DNA of 64,000 nucleotides from the NCBI RefSeq assembly GCF_021353295.2, contig NZ_CP120635.1, positions 2,869,501-2,933,500 of the forward strand. Reading direction: 5' to 3'. Shown here piece after piece: positions 16,478 to 25,271 of the stretch. The translations under genes were made by a program, and so were the position numbers. The notes below the pieces were generated by a model that worked only from the letters and a program-made list of their open reading frames with translations, ran no database searches and was not told the origin of the DNA. The stretch is from Pseudodesulfovibrio thermohalotolerans. Lineage in GTDB: Bacteria; Desulfobacterota; Desulfovibrionia; Desulfovibrionales; Desulfovibrionaceae. The first letter of the stretch is position 1, and every line of letters starts with the position of its first letter.

Positions 16478-16522
16478 CTATTATCATGTTTTATTACAGA
16501 ATTCAGAAAAGCGGTGACTGAC

Positions 16523-16735
16523 ATGGAACCACAAGACAAATGGCTGACCATCGAGGAGCTTTCCGGTTATCTGAAGATGAGCCGCAGCAAGCTCTACCAG
16601 ATGGCCCAGAAAGGCGAGCTGCCCGGTTCCAAGATCGGAACCCAGTGGCGGTTCGACCGGGACCGGATCGATGCGTGGATGAACGAAAAAATGAGCGCAC
16701 CAAGCAAACGAAAAACGGGGGCTCAACATGCCTGA
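16523..16735 (+). CDS. Excisionase-type helix-turn-helix protein of the RM cassette
   Basis: From ATG 16523 the 70-residue product reads DKWLTIEELSGYLKMSRSKL and then GSKIGTQWRFDRDRIDAWM, the MerR/Xis-like HTH_17 domain. It overlaps the methyltransferase start by 8 bp, so it is co-translated with it and may act as a controller or DNA-binding accessory protein. The ORF is open further upstream to 16313, but those residues look unlike a protein. The ribosome site is weak. Confidence 0.75.
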   Translation: MEPQDKWLTIEELSGYLKMSRSKLYQMAQKGELPGSKIGTQWRFDRDRIDAWMNEKMSAPSKRKTGAQHA

Positions 16736-18266
16736 AGCTTTATTGAAAGAACCTCTAAATCTTCTGTCTCGGGCGGATGCTTCGAGGAAAATTGCAAACG
16801 GCAAGCTCAAGGTGGAAACCAAAAGTGCTTTTGGCCAGTATATGACCCCGGCCACGGTTGCCTCGTTTATGGCTTCGTTGTTTCCCGCCCCATCAAGTCA
16901 GAATATCCGGCTGTTGGACCCCGGAGCAGGTGTCGGCAGTCTGACATCCGCTTTTGTCGAACATCTCTGCAAAGGTAAAAACGGCTATCGTATTGATTTG
17001 GACGCCTACGAAATAGACTCGGTAATGCGTTCCTATCTGGAGAAGAATCTTGATCTGTGCGAAATAACCGCAGCGAAAAGCGGTGGTTCGGTGGCGTGGC
17101 GCATTATTGCTGAGGACTTCATAACCGAAGCATCAAAGAAGGCGGCTTCGCTTAATAGCCTGTGGCCTGAAAAGGTGGATAAGTACACGCACTGCATTAT
17201 GAATCCTCCCTATAAAAAGATTTCCAGCGCATCACGCCACCGGGCATGTCTTCGCACCGCCGGAATTGAAACGGTTAACCTGTATTCAGCTTTCGTTGCC
17301 TTGTCCTTGCTGTTACTGGAAAAAGGCGGATATCTGGTTGCAATCATTCCCAGGAGTTTTTGCAATGGACCGTACTATCGTCCATTCCGGGAGTTCATGC
17401 TGAAACATGCCGCTGTGCGGCGCATTCATCTGTTTGGCTCCAGAAACAAGGCGTTTAGGGAAGATAAGGTTCTTCAGGAAAATATCATCGTGGCGCTTGA
17501 AAAAGGTGGTCTGCAAAAAGGTGTCACTGTCTCGACTTCCACCGACGATACATTCTCCGACACATTCATTTCCGATTATCAATTCAGAGAAATTGTCCGC
17601 GAGGATGACAAAGAACTTTTTATTCATATCCCGGCGACACCGGAAGCTGATTTTCTGGACGATGCGAAAGCATTTAACTACTCGCTTTCGCAACTTGGCA
17701 TACAGGTTTCAACCGGTCCGGTTGTGGATTTTCGCATGAAGGATCACTTGAAAGCCATGCCTGAAGCCGGAACAGTGCCGTTGTTGTACCCATGTCATTT
17801 CAAGGGACAGTCCATGCAATGGCCGATAGTAGGAGGGAAAAAGCCCAATGCGATTCTGTGCAATAAGGAAACGCAAAAATGGCTTTATCCGAATGGCTTT
17901 TATACTGTGGTGCGCCGTTTTTCATCAAAAGAAGAAAGGCGGAGAATTGTGGCGAGCGTTGTTGCCCCTGCGGTGTTTGGTGGAGTGGAGAAGCTTGGCT
18001 TGGAAAATCACCTCAATGTTTTCCATAGCAATAAAGGGCCGCTAACAGAGGCCCTTGCAAGAGGGCTTTCCGTCTTTCTGAATTCAACGGCTGTTGATGA
18101 CAACTTCCGGCGGTTCAGCGGCCACACACAAGTCAATGCAACCGATCTTAAACTTATGAAGTACCCGAGCCGCAAGGCCCTCATTGAACTCGGACAATGG
18201 GCAATCAAGCAAGGGGAGTTGACTCAGGATATGATCGACGAAGAAATGGAGAGAATTGCGGAATGA
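16728..18266 (+). CDS. Type II N6-adenine DNA methyltransferase (M.PstI/M.BsuBI-like)
   Basis: The 512-residue protein has a FGQYMTPATVASFMASLF N-terminal segment, SAM-binding motif I LLDPGAGVGS (62-71), acidic motif II (LDAYEID) and catalytic motif IV NPPY (159-162), followed by a target-recognition half. The layout is that of gamma-class adenine methyltransferases paired with PstI/BsuBI endonucleases. Methylation protects host and prophage DNA from the partner nuclease. The stop overlaps the endonuclease ATG. Base composition is visibly more AT-rich than the flanking head genes, a sign of separate acquisition. Confidence 0.9.
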   Translation: MPEALLKEPLNLLSRADASRKIANGKLKVETKSAFGQYMTPATVASFMASLFPAPSSQNIRLLDPGAGVGSLTSAFVEHLCKGKNGYRIDLDAYEIDSVMRSYLEKNLDLCEITAAKSGGSVAWRIIAEDFITEASKKAASLNSLWPEKVDKYTHCIMNPPYKKISSASRHRACLRTAGIETVNLYSAFVALSLLLLEKGGYLVAIIPRSFCNGPYYRPFREFMLKHAAVRRIHLFGSRNKAFREDKVLQENIIVALEKGGLQKGVTVSTSTDDTFSDTFISDYQFREIVREDDKELFIHIPATPEADFLDDAKAFNYSLSQLGIQVSTGPVVDFRMKDHLKAMPEAGTVPLLYPCHFKGQSMQWPIVGGKKPNAILCNKETQKWLYPNGFYTVVRRFSSKEERRRIVASVVAPAVFGGVEKLGLENHLNVFHSNKGPLTEALARGLSVFLNSTAVDDNFRRFSGHTQVNATDLKLMKYPSRKALIELGQWAIKQGELTQDMIDEEMERIAE

Positions 18267-19219
18267 ACCAGACCAACAACCATAAGCAAATCAGTGACGC
18301 GATCAATATCCTGGTAGCTCTTGGAATGCCGAGGGCGCAGCAGAACGAACGTTCCGCGCTCTGTCTTCTTGCCTTGTTGAATCTCACACCCGGCAAGAAG
18401 TGGAAGGAGTCTGAAAAACCGTTGATGGGGATAACGCCCATCATGGATTGGGCGCGTGAGCACTATCAAAAAGAGTACGCCCCAAATACTCGGGAAACCG
18501 TCAGGCGGCAAACCATGCATCAGTTCGTGGATGCAGGAATCGCACTCTACAATCCAGACAAACCCAACCGGCCTGTAAACAGCCCCAAGGCCGTTTACCA
18601 GATCGAAGATACCGTTCTGGAGTTGCTACGTTCCTTCGGTACTTCGATGTGGCATGACAACCTGACGTCCTACCTTGCCGACCGCGAAACCCTTGCGGCG
18701 CGTTACGCAATGGAACGGGAGCAAAATCGGGTTCCCGTGAAAATCGCCAAGGGCAAGGAGATCACCCTGAGTCCCGGCGAGCACAGCGAATTGATACGAG
18801 ACATTATTGAGGAGTTCGGGCCTCGATTCGTTCCCGGCGGCGTGCTGATCTATGCTGGCGATACCGGTGACAAATGGGGATATTTCGATGCGCCTTTGCT
18901 CTCCGATCTTGGCATCAGTGTCGATTCTCACGGGAAAATGCCCGATGTCGTTCTGTTCTGTCCGAAAAGAAACTGGCTGTTACTCGTTGAATCCGTTACC
19001 AGTCACGGCCCTGTGGACGGCAAAAGACATGCGGAACTGTCACAGCTTTTCGCCAATTCCAAAGCGGGGCTTGTCTATGTCACCGCCTTTCCAAACCGTT
19101 CTCTCATGGGGCGGTATCTTGGAGAAATCGCCTGGGAAACGGAAGTATGGGTGGCTGACGCCCCTTCCCATCTGATTCATTTCAACGGAGAGCGATTCCT
19201 CGGACCTTACAAGGACTGA
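18263..19219 (+). CDS. Type II restriction endonuclease, BsuBI/PstI family
   Basis: ATG 18263 overlaps the methyltransferase stop (ATGA) and gives 318 residues, about the length of BsuBI/PstI enzymes. The N-terminal half is the helical DNA-binding part (ETVRRQTMHQFVDAGIALYN). The C-terminal half holds the nuclease pattern GGVLIYAGDTGDKWGYFD, then KMPDVVLFCPKRNWLLLVES, where the PD and E/xS strand form a PD-(D/E)XK-like core. The product cleaves unmethylated DNA; CTGCAG would be the family default, but specificity cannot be read from sequence. The cassette opposes the phage late transcripts. Confidence 0.9.
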   Translation: MNQTNNHKQISDAINILVALGMPRAQQNERSALCLLALLNLTPGKKWKESEKPLMGITPIMDWAREHYQKEYAPNTRETVRRQTMHQFVDAGIALYNPDKPNRPVNSPKAVYQIEDTVLELLRSFGTSMWHDNLTSYLADRETLAARYAMEREQNRVPVKIAKGKEITLSPGEHSELIRDIIEEFGPRFVPGGVLIYAGDTGDKWGYFDAPLLSDLGISVDSHGKMPDVVLFCPKRNWLLLVESVTSHGPVDGKRHAELSQLFANSKAGLVYVTAFPNRSLMGRYLGEIAWETEVWVADAPSHLIHFNGERFLGPYKD

Positions 19220-19276
19220 ACAACTACTGCCTTCCCCGTCCATTCATGGTCCAAAGCCTCTTTCGGCAAGGTTTCA

Positions 19277-20836
19277 TTATCGGTCCCGGATCTGCCGGAG
19301 AATCCACTTTCTCAGCGTTTCCTCGGTCGCCAGCCGGATCAGCGCCTCGACAAGCTGCTGCTTGTTCTTGAGGATGCCGATGCCGTGCTTCTGTTTGGCC
19401 GCCGCGAGTTCCTTGCCCATCAGGCCGCTGTGATCCACGCCGGGCTCCAGCTTGTCCAGCAGCTCGATGGTCTCCTGCTTGGTCATGTTGAGGGAGATGC
19501 CGTTCTCCTTCGCCATCTCCTTGAGCTGCTGGGCGGTCATGCCCTCCAGCCCCTCGGCGGGCGGGATCTTCGCCATCTGGGCTGCGAGCAGCTTGGCCTG
19601 TTTGAGTTCCGCCTGTTTCAGTCCGAGCAGCTCGACCAGTTCTTCCTTGGTCCGCAGCAGGCCGATCTTGTGTTCCTTGAGCTTGGCGCTGAGCGCCGCT
19701 CCGGCCAGGTCACCGTGATCGATCCCCGGTTCGGCCAGGTCGAGCAGCTTGATGAAATCGGCCTTGGTCCGGGCAATGGCCACGCCGTTCTGTTTCGCCA
19801 GGGTCTGGAGCTGTTTAACCGTCAGCGAGCCGAGGTCGGCAATGTCGCCGTTTTCAAAGGCGCTCTTGAGCTTGGCGTTCTCCTTGGCCTGGGCGTCGGC
19901 CATGCCTTCCAGCACGTGGGGCGGGAGAATGCAGGCGTCCCCCTGCGATGCCTGTGCGGCGGCCTTCGCGGCCATCTCGCTGCCGCAGACGGTCATCGGC
20001 CACGCCACGATGTTGGTGCAGCGGCAGTGCGGATGCGCGGGTTGCTGGGGGAACTTGTCGATGGGAAAGGTCTTGCCGTCCAGGCCACCGCAGACCGGGC
20101 ACATCCGTTCATCCTCCATGGCCAGCCATTCCAGCTTCTGGATGCCGACCCGCTCGTGGAACTTGAGCCTTCCCATGTTGTGGGCGCGGAGGACCTCGGT
20201 GCGGGCGATCATCTCCATGCGGTACTGCGCCTTGCTGAACACCCGGCTTCCGGCCTGACGAAAGGAGTCCTTGTCGATGATCACCTTGCCCATGTCCCGG
20301 ACGATGTCGTCGGCTCCCTTGCCCGTGGCGACGCCGTTCAGGATGGTGCGCTTGATGCCGTCTGCGAGTTCGCGGTGAACGTCACCGGCGAGTGTGAGGT
20401 TGTACTGCGCCATGAAGTCGAGGGCATTGGTGTCGACGATGGTGAACACCTTGGTGGCCAGCTTGTCGATGCCTTCGGCTTTGAGGTCGGCGTAGAACGG
20501 CAGCGCCGCGTCGGCGAGTTCGCCGATTCCCTGCTGGATGCCGAGCTTGAAGGAGTCCTTGGTTGTCTTGCGAAAGACCAGGGTCTGCTCCCGCTTGAGC
20601 CGTTTCATGGTGTCGTCGAGTTCGAGCTGGAGCTTTTCCAGCCCTTTGAGGGCGGCGAGCTTGTTATCCGGCAGGGAGCCGAGGGAGCGGTACTGGAGGA
20701 TGGCGCGGGCGACCTCGTCTTCGGCCTGTTTCAGCGCCTGGGTGAGCTGGGCCGTGACCTGGTCGTTGTAGCGGTTGCGGGCCGTCAGGCTTTTCAGGGT
20801 GGCCGCTTGGATGCGCTGCTTGAGGTCCGATGGCAT
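19277..20836 (-). CDS. Phage minor head protein (SPP1 gp7 / Mu gpF-like) with two C-terminal repeats
   Basis: The 519-residue protein has the phage head-morphogenesis domain in its middle: MIARTEVLRAHNMGRLKFHE, then WLAMEDERMCPVCGGLDGKT, then HPHCRCTNIVAW. The C-terminal 170 residues contain two copies of a roughly 70-residue LEM/SAP-like unit, LTVKQLQTLAKQNGVAI and MTAQQLKEMAKENGISL, each followed by an EPGxDHxxLxG motif and a KHGIG/EHKIG helix. Such helical domains often bind DNA or protein. It sits directly after portal with overlapping stop and start, the usual order. It may ride inside the capsid. Confidence 0.88.
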   Translation of the reverse strand: MPSDLKQRIQAATLKSLTARNRYNDQVTAQLTQALKQAEDEVARAILQYRSLGSLPDNKLAALKGLEKLQLELDDTMKRLKREQTLVFRKTTKDSFKLGIQQGIGELADAALPFYADLKAEGIDKLATKVFTIVDTNALDFMAQYNLTLAGDVHRELADGIKRTILNGVATGKGADDIVRDMGKVIIDKDSFRQAGSRVFSKAQYRMEMIARTEVLRAHNMGRLKFHERVGIQKLEWLAMEDERMCPVCGGLDGKTFPIDKFPQQPAHPHCRCTNIVAWPMTVCGSEMAAKAAAQASQGDACILPPHVLEGMADAQAKENAKLKSAFENGDIADLGSLTVKQLQTLAKQNGVAIARTKADFIKLLDLAEPGIDHGDLAGAALSAKLKEHKIGLLRTKEELVELLGLKQAELKQAKLLAAQMAKIPPAEGLEGMTAQQLKEMAKENGISLNMTKQETIELLDKLEPGVDHSGLMGKELAAAKQKHGIGILKNKQQLVEALIRLATEETLRKWILRQIRDR

Positions 20837-22344
20837 CAGCGAGGCTCCCGGCGGTCGATGAAACGACAGGCCGGGGCGTCGAAGGTGCGCTCGCTGTTGT
20901 GGACCCGGCAGTGGTTGGTGTCAGCAATGAAGTGGCTGCACTCGTCGCATACGGCAGCAATGCCGGTGGACTCCAGGTCGCCCGACCAGACCAATGCCGC
21001 CTCCGCCGTGGGTTCATTATCCTCGGCCGGAATCCCGAGCATCTTCCGGGCGCGAGGCACGCTGAGAATGCCGGAGACGACCATATCCACCACCGGCTTC
21101 ACCTGTTTCTCGTCCATCAGGTCGATCTGTTTGCGTTCGGTCTCGCGGTTGGCGGCCTCGATGTCCGGGTCCAGGTCCATCTTGAGCTGGAGGCTGGAGC
21201 GGCTGATGAGTTTGCGGTCGTAGAGTTCGATGAGGAGCTTCTTGAAATCGACCGCGTCGCTGGGGTCGAGGTCGTTGAAGATAAACTGGATGCTCTTGTC
21301 GCCGTGGCCGTTCAGTTCCATCCAGTCGTCGAACACCCAGTCGAGGAGCTTTCGAGCGGCCTGTTTGATCTCGCGGATCATGACCATCATCTTCTGCATG
21401 CTCACCGAGGCGGTGGCGAAGTTCGGACCGTCGCCGGTCACCAGCGAGCGTGACAGCCCCAAGGCCACCACGATGTCTTCCTTCACCTCCTTGACCTTGT
21501 CCTCGACGTTGAGGACCTGGCCGTCGGTGCCGTGGGTTTCGACGTTGACGTAGAACGGGACCACCAGGCCGCTTTTCATGTCCATCTTGTTGACCATGTC
21601 GCGGACCTGTTCGAGCATCCGCTGGTCCGGCATCACCATCTTCTGGCCGAACGCGCCACCCACCTTGAGCAGGCGGAACGGCGTGGCCCAGCGCTTGGCG
21701 ATGGCCTGTTCGGCCCGGCGGTAGTCGCGCAGCAGTTCGATGGCTTGAAAGGCGGGAAGCACGAGGGAGTTGCCTCGGGGCGAGAAGGCCGGTGCGTCCC
21801 ATTTGAGGTGGACCACCTGCTCGACGGGCAGCGGAATGGATTCGCCGCCGCCGGGTGTGTCCTCGGGAAATTGCCGGGCCTCGATCAGCTCGCCCTGGGC
21901 GTATTTGACCTTGACCGAAACCGGGTTGACGCAGACCAGCTCCTCGATGTCCTGGCCGGACTTGGTGAAGCGTTTGAAGCCGATGGCGTCGCCTTTCACC
22001 AGGAGCTGAAGAACCATGTCTTTGATGAACTGCGAGACGTTCAGCCGCCAGGCGGCCTCCAGGGCCTGCTCCTTGAGGGTCTCGTCATCGCTGGTGATTT
22101 TGATCTCGTCGCCCACGGCGAAGGTGCGCCAGGAGTTGACGCAGTTCTTCACCAGCGGCTCCTCGACGTAGTATTCCCAGGCCTTACGGGCGCGTTCTTC
22201 CCAGGTGGCCGGAATCGCTTCGGCGGCGTTCACCTTGGCGAAGGCGGCCGAGTCGAGCGCGGCCGCTGCTGCCATCGGCGCGATGACAAAGCCGGTGGTG
22301 TCCAGGCTTTCGGGTTGTTCGTCCTGATGGGCGGTGCTTTCCAC
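20836..22344 (-). CDS. Phage portal protein
   Basis: I place the start at GTG 22344 because AGAGGATCAC lies directly upstream; the open frame continues to 22383 without a ribosome site. The protein (about 502 residues) has portal features: a long clip/stem region, HLKWDAPAFSPRGNSLVLP, then IELLRDYRRAEQAIAKRW, and a DIVVALGLSRSLVTGDG loop. The portal dodecamer is the DNA gate of the head. Its C-terminus carries an unusual Cys cluster (AVCDECSHF, then CRVH, then ACRFI) that could bind zinc. Confidence 0.9.
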   Translation of the reverse strand: MESTAHQDEQPESLDTTGFVIAPMAAAAALDSAAFAKVNAAEAIPATWEERARKAWEYYVEEPLVKNCVNSWRTFAVGDEIKITSDDETLKEQALEAAWRLNVSQFIKDMVLQLLVKGDAIGFKRFTKSGQDIEELVCVNPVSVKVKYAQGELIEARQFPEDTPGGGESIPLPVEQVVHLKWDAPAFSPRGNSLVLPAFQAIELLRDYRRAEQAIAKRWATPFRLLKVGGAFGQKMVMPDQRMLEQVRDMVNKMDMKSGLVVPFYVNVETHGTDGQVLNVEDKVKEVKEDIVVALGLSRSLVTGDGPNFATASVSMQKMMVMIREIKQAARKLLDWVFDDWMELNGHGDKSIQFIFNDLDPSDAVDFKKLLIELYDRKLISRSSLQLKMDLDPDIEAANRETERKQIDLMDEKQVKPVVDMVVSGILSVPRARKMLGIPAEDNEPTAEAALVWSGDLESTGIAAVCDECSHFIADTNHCRVHNSERTFDAPACRFIDRREPR

Positions 22345-22418
22345 GTGATCCTCTCGGTAGTTTCGGCCATGACAGCCGCACATCCGGCCCGTGTGGGCCG
22401 AATCCGGCTCGATGCCGG

Positions 22419-22450
22419 TTACTTACCGGAGCGGGGTGGAAAGCGTCGGA
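22419..22450 (-). promoter_or_regulatory. Phage promoter-like element, copy D
   Basis: TTACTTACCGGA (22419-22430), 14 bases, GTCGGA (22445-22450) on the plus strand. It lies between the terminase stop (22459) and the portal start, 74 bp from the GTG chosen here and 35 bp from the earliest in-frame start. Confidence 0.7.
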
Positions 22451-22458
22451 GGATGCGA

Positions 22459-23982
22459 TCAGATGAAGACCGGATTGGTGAGCACCGGCTTGAGCGAGAC
22501 CACCTCTTCACCGACCGGGTCGAGGTTGCCTTCCTCCCGGATCAGCATGGCGCAGCGCACCGCGTCGATGATGTGGTCGTTGCCCTTGGAATAGATGATC
22601 TTGCCGTCCCGCAGGGTGTAGGTGTGGGTGGTGAACTGGTCTTCCACCTCCAGGTCGTCCGAGGGGAAAATGACCTGCTTACGCTGCAGGGCTCCGTTGA
22701 TGAGGCTGGTCATCAGCTCCTTGGTCCGTTTCTTGATTTCCTTGCCGTCTCGCACCGCCAGCCGGGTCATGCCGCCGAAGTCGTATCCCTTGAGCCTGCC
22801 TTCCAGCTCCAGCCCTTTGTACTTGTCCAGCGTGAGCAATTCCTGAACCACCGCCAGACCGTTCCCGCCGTTGTCCACGCCGATGCCAGCCGGGGTGTAG
22901 TAACGCTCCAGCAGCGCGATGATCTGGGCGATGTGCGGATAGGAAACGTGTTCAAGATGCACGCGCAGGATCATCTTCAGCAGCGTCCGCTCGCCGATCT
23001 CCATCTCCTGAAATACGACGATCTCGGTGGGGTCGTTGGTGTAGCCCAGGTCGCCGCCGACCCAGAACTGCCCGCTGCGGGGAGTGAGGTTGAGCAGCAT
23101 CTCCAGCCGGTCGTGGGCCGCTTCCTCGGTGTCGCAATCGCGTAGCTCGGAATCGGTGATGACGATCTTCTGATACTCCAGCAGATCCTGCCGACAGAGG
23201 TTGAACTGCTCGACATTGAAGGCCCCGTAGGAGGGCTTGCCGTGTTCACCGGCCACCTCGTGCTGCCAGCCGGAGCTGTCGCGGCCGCCGTAGAACTCCA
23301 GCAGTTCGGCTTCGCGGTCTTCGGTCCACAGGGGATTGAGCCAGGACGGCCAGCGGAACACATGGAACTGATCCGACGAGGTGAGCCGGTAATAGGTGGT
23401 GTCGCGCAGGCCGTTGGGCGTGGAGTAGATGCGCAGGGTTCCCCCGGCCTTGAGGCACTGGCGCAGCGCCTTCCAGGCCCGTTCGGTCAGCCAGGCTCCT
23501 TCATCGACCCAGACGCGGCCGACATGCAAGGACCGGAAGGCGTCGCCATAGGCCCCGGCCGGGCGGAAATAGAGAACCGAACCGTTGGTGAACTCCAGCC
23601 TGAAGTAGGGTTTGCGGTGGATCTTGGGCTTGCCGTACTTGGTCAGGGCAATGCTGTTCATCAGATCCGGGTTGGTGTCGAGCTGGAACTCGATCTCCTC
23701 GATGATGGTATCGAGGTGCCCCTGGTGCGGAGCCGCGACGAGGCCCTGGCCGCCTCGGGTGGTGAAGGCGTAATGGAGCGCGTCGGTCGAGAGAACGATG
23801 GACTTGCCCACGTCCCGGCCGTCGAGGTGGATGATGTTCTTGGCCGGGCAGCGCAGGTCCTCCACCTGATGCGGCCAATAGTCGCGGCCTGAGCCATCCC
23901 GGTTGTAGAGGTAGGCTTGCCCCCACAACACGGGATCGCTCAGGGTCGCCGCAAGTTTGCGCTCCTTGTCGGTTACCGCCAT
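22459..23982 (-). CDS. Terminase large subunit
   Basis: The 507-residue protein shows a packaging ATPase with Walker A GRDVGKS (55-61), Walker B VWVDEG (157-162) and a coupling STPNG motif (187-191). The C-terminal RNase H-like nuclease has its first Asp at 311 (WVGGDLGYTND) and a late DHIIDAVRCAM. It cuts the phage concatemer and pumps DNA into the prohead through the portal encoded next door. Length and domain order are normal for a terL. Confidence 0.93.
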   Translation of the reverse strand: MAVTDKERKLAATLSDPVLWGQAYLYNRDGSGRDYWPHQVEDLRCPAKNIIHLDGRDVGKSIVLSTDALHYAFTTRGGQGLVAAPHQGHLDTIIEEIEFQLDTNPDLMNSIALTKYGKPKIHRKPYFRLEFTNGSVLYFRPAGAYGDAFRSLHVGRVWVDEGAWLTERAWKALRQCLKAGGTLRIYSTPNGLRDTTYYRLTSSDQFHVFRWPSWLNPLWTEDREAELLEFYGGRDSSGWQHEVAGEHGKPSYGAFNVEQFNLCRQDLLEYQKIVITDSELRDCDTEEAAHDRLEMLLNLTPRSGQFWVGGDLGYTNDPTEIVVFQEMEIGERTLLKMILRVHLEHVSYPHIAQIIALLERYYTPAGIGVDNGGNGLAVVQELLTLDKYKGLELEGRLKGYDFGGMTRLAVRDGKEIKKRTKELMTSLINGALQRKQVIFPSDDLEVEDQFTTHTYTLRDGKIIYSKGNDHIIDAVRCAMLIREEGNLDPVGEEVVSLKPVLTNPVFI

Positions 23983-24260
23983 CAGTGCATTCCCGTCCTC
24001 AAGGCGCTGCCGAGGATGGTGCCCACCAGTTCCGTCAGGATCTGCTGCACAGCCAGAGTGTTCTTCCTGTCGTGGACAGCCTCCTGAATGTCGATGATGG
24101 CCTGGTCCAACTCCGCCCAGGCCCGGTACTGCTGCTGGGCCGCTTCCAGACGGCCGAGGGCGTTCTCGATCCGTCCCGCCGCCAGTTCGGTGCCGATTTC
24201 GACCAGGGCCTCACCGGCCTGGCGAACGGCATCGCTGTTTTCCTGAAGGATCTCTTTCAT
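23982..24260 (-). CDS. Small helical phage protein upstream of terminase, function unknown
   Basis: The start ATG 24260 overlaps the lipoprotein stop. The 92-residue product is almost all helix (SDAVRQAGEALVEIGTEL, then LEAAQQQYRAWAELDQAII) with no membrane segment and no metal motif. Its position upstream of terL and after a lipoprotein gene suggests a lysis or packaging accessory role, but nothing in the sequence decides it. Confidence 0.55.
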   Translation of the reverse strand: MKEILQENSDAVRQAGEALVEIGTELAAGRIENALGRLEAAQQQYRAWAELDQAIIDIQEAVHDRKNTLAVQQILTELVGTILGSALRTGMH

Positions 24261-24529
24261 TGGCCTGCCTCCCGGTTCGAGCCGTTGGCCCACTGGTCAA
24301 GGGCGTCCACGGCGGTCTGCAGGCGCAGACCGACTCCGGTCAGGCGCTCGGCGTCCGGGTGGCCGACCTCGCGCAGCGCCTTGTTGGCCTCGGTCACGTA
24401 CTCGGGCGTGTGGCGGTTGACGGTGGCCACCGCCGACTGGATCTGGGCCGGAGGCCGGTAGGTGGCGCAGCCGGTCATGATCCCGGCCAGCGCCAGTGGG
24501 ATGGTCCATTCGAGGGTCTTCTTCAACAT
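24257..24529 (-). CDS. Small phage lipoprotein (possible outer-membrane spanin-type)
   Basis: ATG 24529 follows AAAGGAG. The 90-residue product has a signal peptide with lipobox LAGIMTGC, so it should be lipidated at the Cys and periplasm-facing. The remainder is helical. Rz1-like outer spanins look like this, but no inner-membrane partner is encoded next to it, so a moron lipoprotein that changes the cell surface is as likely. It is the first minus-strand gene after the tyrosine-recombinase cassette, and no promoter-like element was found before it. Confidence 0.6.
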   Translation of the reverse strand: MLKKTLEWTIPLALAGIMTGCATYRPPAQIQSAVATVNRHTPEYVTEANKALREVGHPDAERLTGVGLRLQTAVDALDQWANGSNREAGQ

Positions 24530-24668
24530 GTTGATCTCCTTTGGGTTATGGGTTTGGGGCACATGCAGAAAGATCTCTGCAAACACTTGATTTCCAACGA
24601 AATAGAAGCGTCATTGGATGTGACGCGGGATGGTCCCGCATCCACGAAAACGGAACCGGAGGCAGGCC

Positions 24669-24863
24669 ATGACCTACGACAGAAACCGCCAGCAGGCACT
24701 CAAGGCGTACCGAGAAAAGCAGGAGAATATCGCCCGGCTGATCGAGGGCATTCGCGGCAAGCTCGAAGCAGACGCGAAGCAGCCGGACATCACCTGGGCG
24801 AGCGTCGGCTCCCTCGGTCACGTCGAGGAACTGCTGCGGGAGCTGGACGAGTTCCTGTCCTGA
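24669..24863 (+). CDS. Small protein of the tyrosine-recombinase cassette
   Basis: This 64-residue protein (MTYDRNRQQALKAYREKQEN onward) is charged and helical, ending VEELLRELDEFLS. It precedes two recombinase-type genes on the same strand and is the first gene of the insertion that splits the phage packaging genes. A GGAGGCAGGCC site precedes the ATG. I recognise no family; a DNA-binding directionality factor is possible by context only. Confidence 0.5.
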   Translation: MTYDRNRQQALKAYREKQENIARLIEGIRGKLEADAKQPDITWASVGSLGHVEELLRELDEFLS

Positions 24864-24896
24864 ACACACCGGGCCACCGACAAAGGAGACATCGAC

Positions 24897-25271
24897 ATGA
24901 CCGAATGCACCGTGCATCAAGCCGCCGAGGCTTTCATCGGCCACCTGCGGGAATCCGGAAAGAAAGAGCGGACCCTTTACACCTACCGGAAGGACCTCGA
25001 TGTAGTGGAGGTCTTCTTTGGGGCGGATCGCCAGCTCACCGAGATCCGGCTTCCCCAGGTCGGCAAGTTCTACAAGTCGGATCTGCTGCTCAAACTCCCC
25101 GACGGCAAGGAGCGGGCTGAACGCACCGTCGCCAAGACCGTCCGGGTGTTCCGCATGATGATGGTATGGGCCAGGGAATCGGGGCGCATCGAGGAGCTGC
25201 CGCTGCCCAAGAGCACACCCATGGGTCACAGCAGGGTGAAGGAGTCCAGCGATGAGCAACCGAACGGCTGA
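24897..25271 (+). CDS. Stand-alone tyrosine-recombinase core-binding (SAM-like) domain protein
   Basis: The 124-residue protein matches only the N-terminal arm/core-binding half of tyrosine integrases: AAEAFIGHLRESGKKERTLY, then YRKDLDVVEVFFG, and a final VRVFRMMMVWARESGRIEEL. No catalytic Arg-His-Arg-Tyr half follows, so it cannot cut DNA alone. It overlaps the full recombinase gene by 20 bp. It probably binds recombination sites as a helper, or regulates the neighbour. Confidence 0.7.
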   Translation: MTECTVHQAAEAFIGHLRESGKKERTLYTYRKDLDVVEVFFGADRQLTEIRLPQVGKFYKSDLLLKLPDGKERAERTVAKTVRVFRMMMVWARESGRIEELPLPKSTPMGHSRVKESSDEQPNG

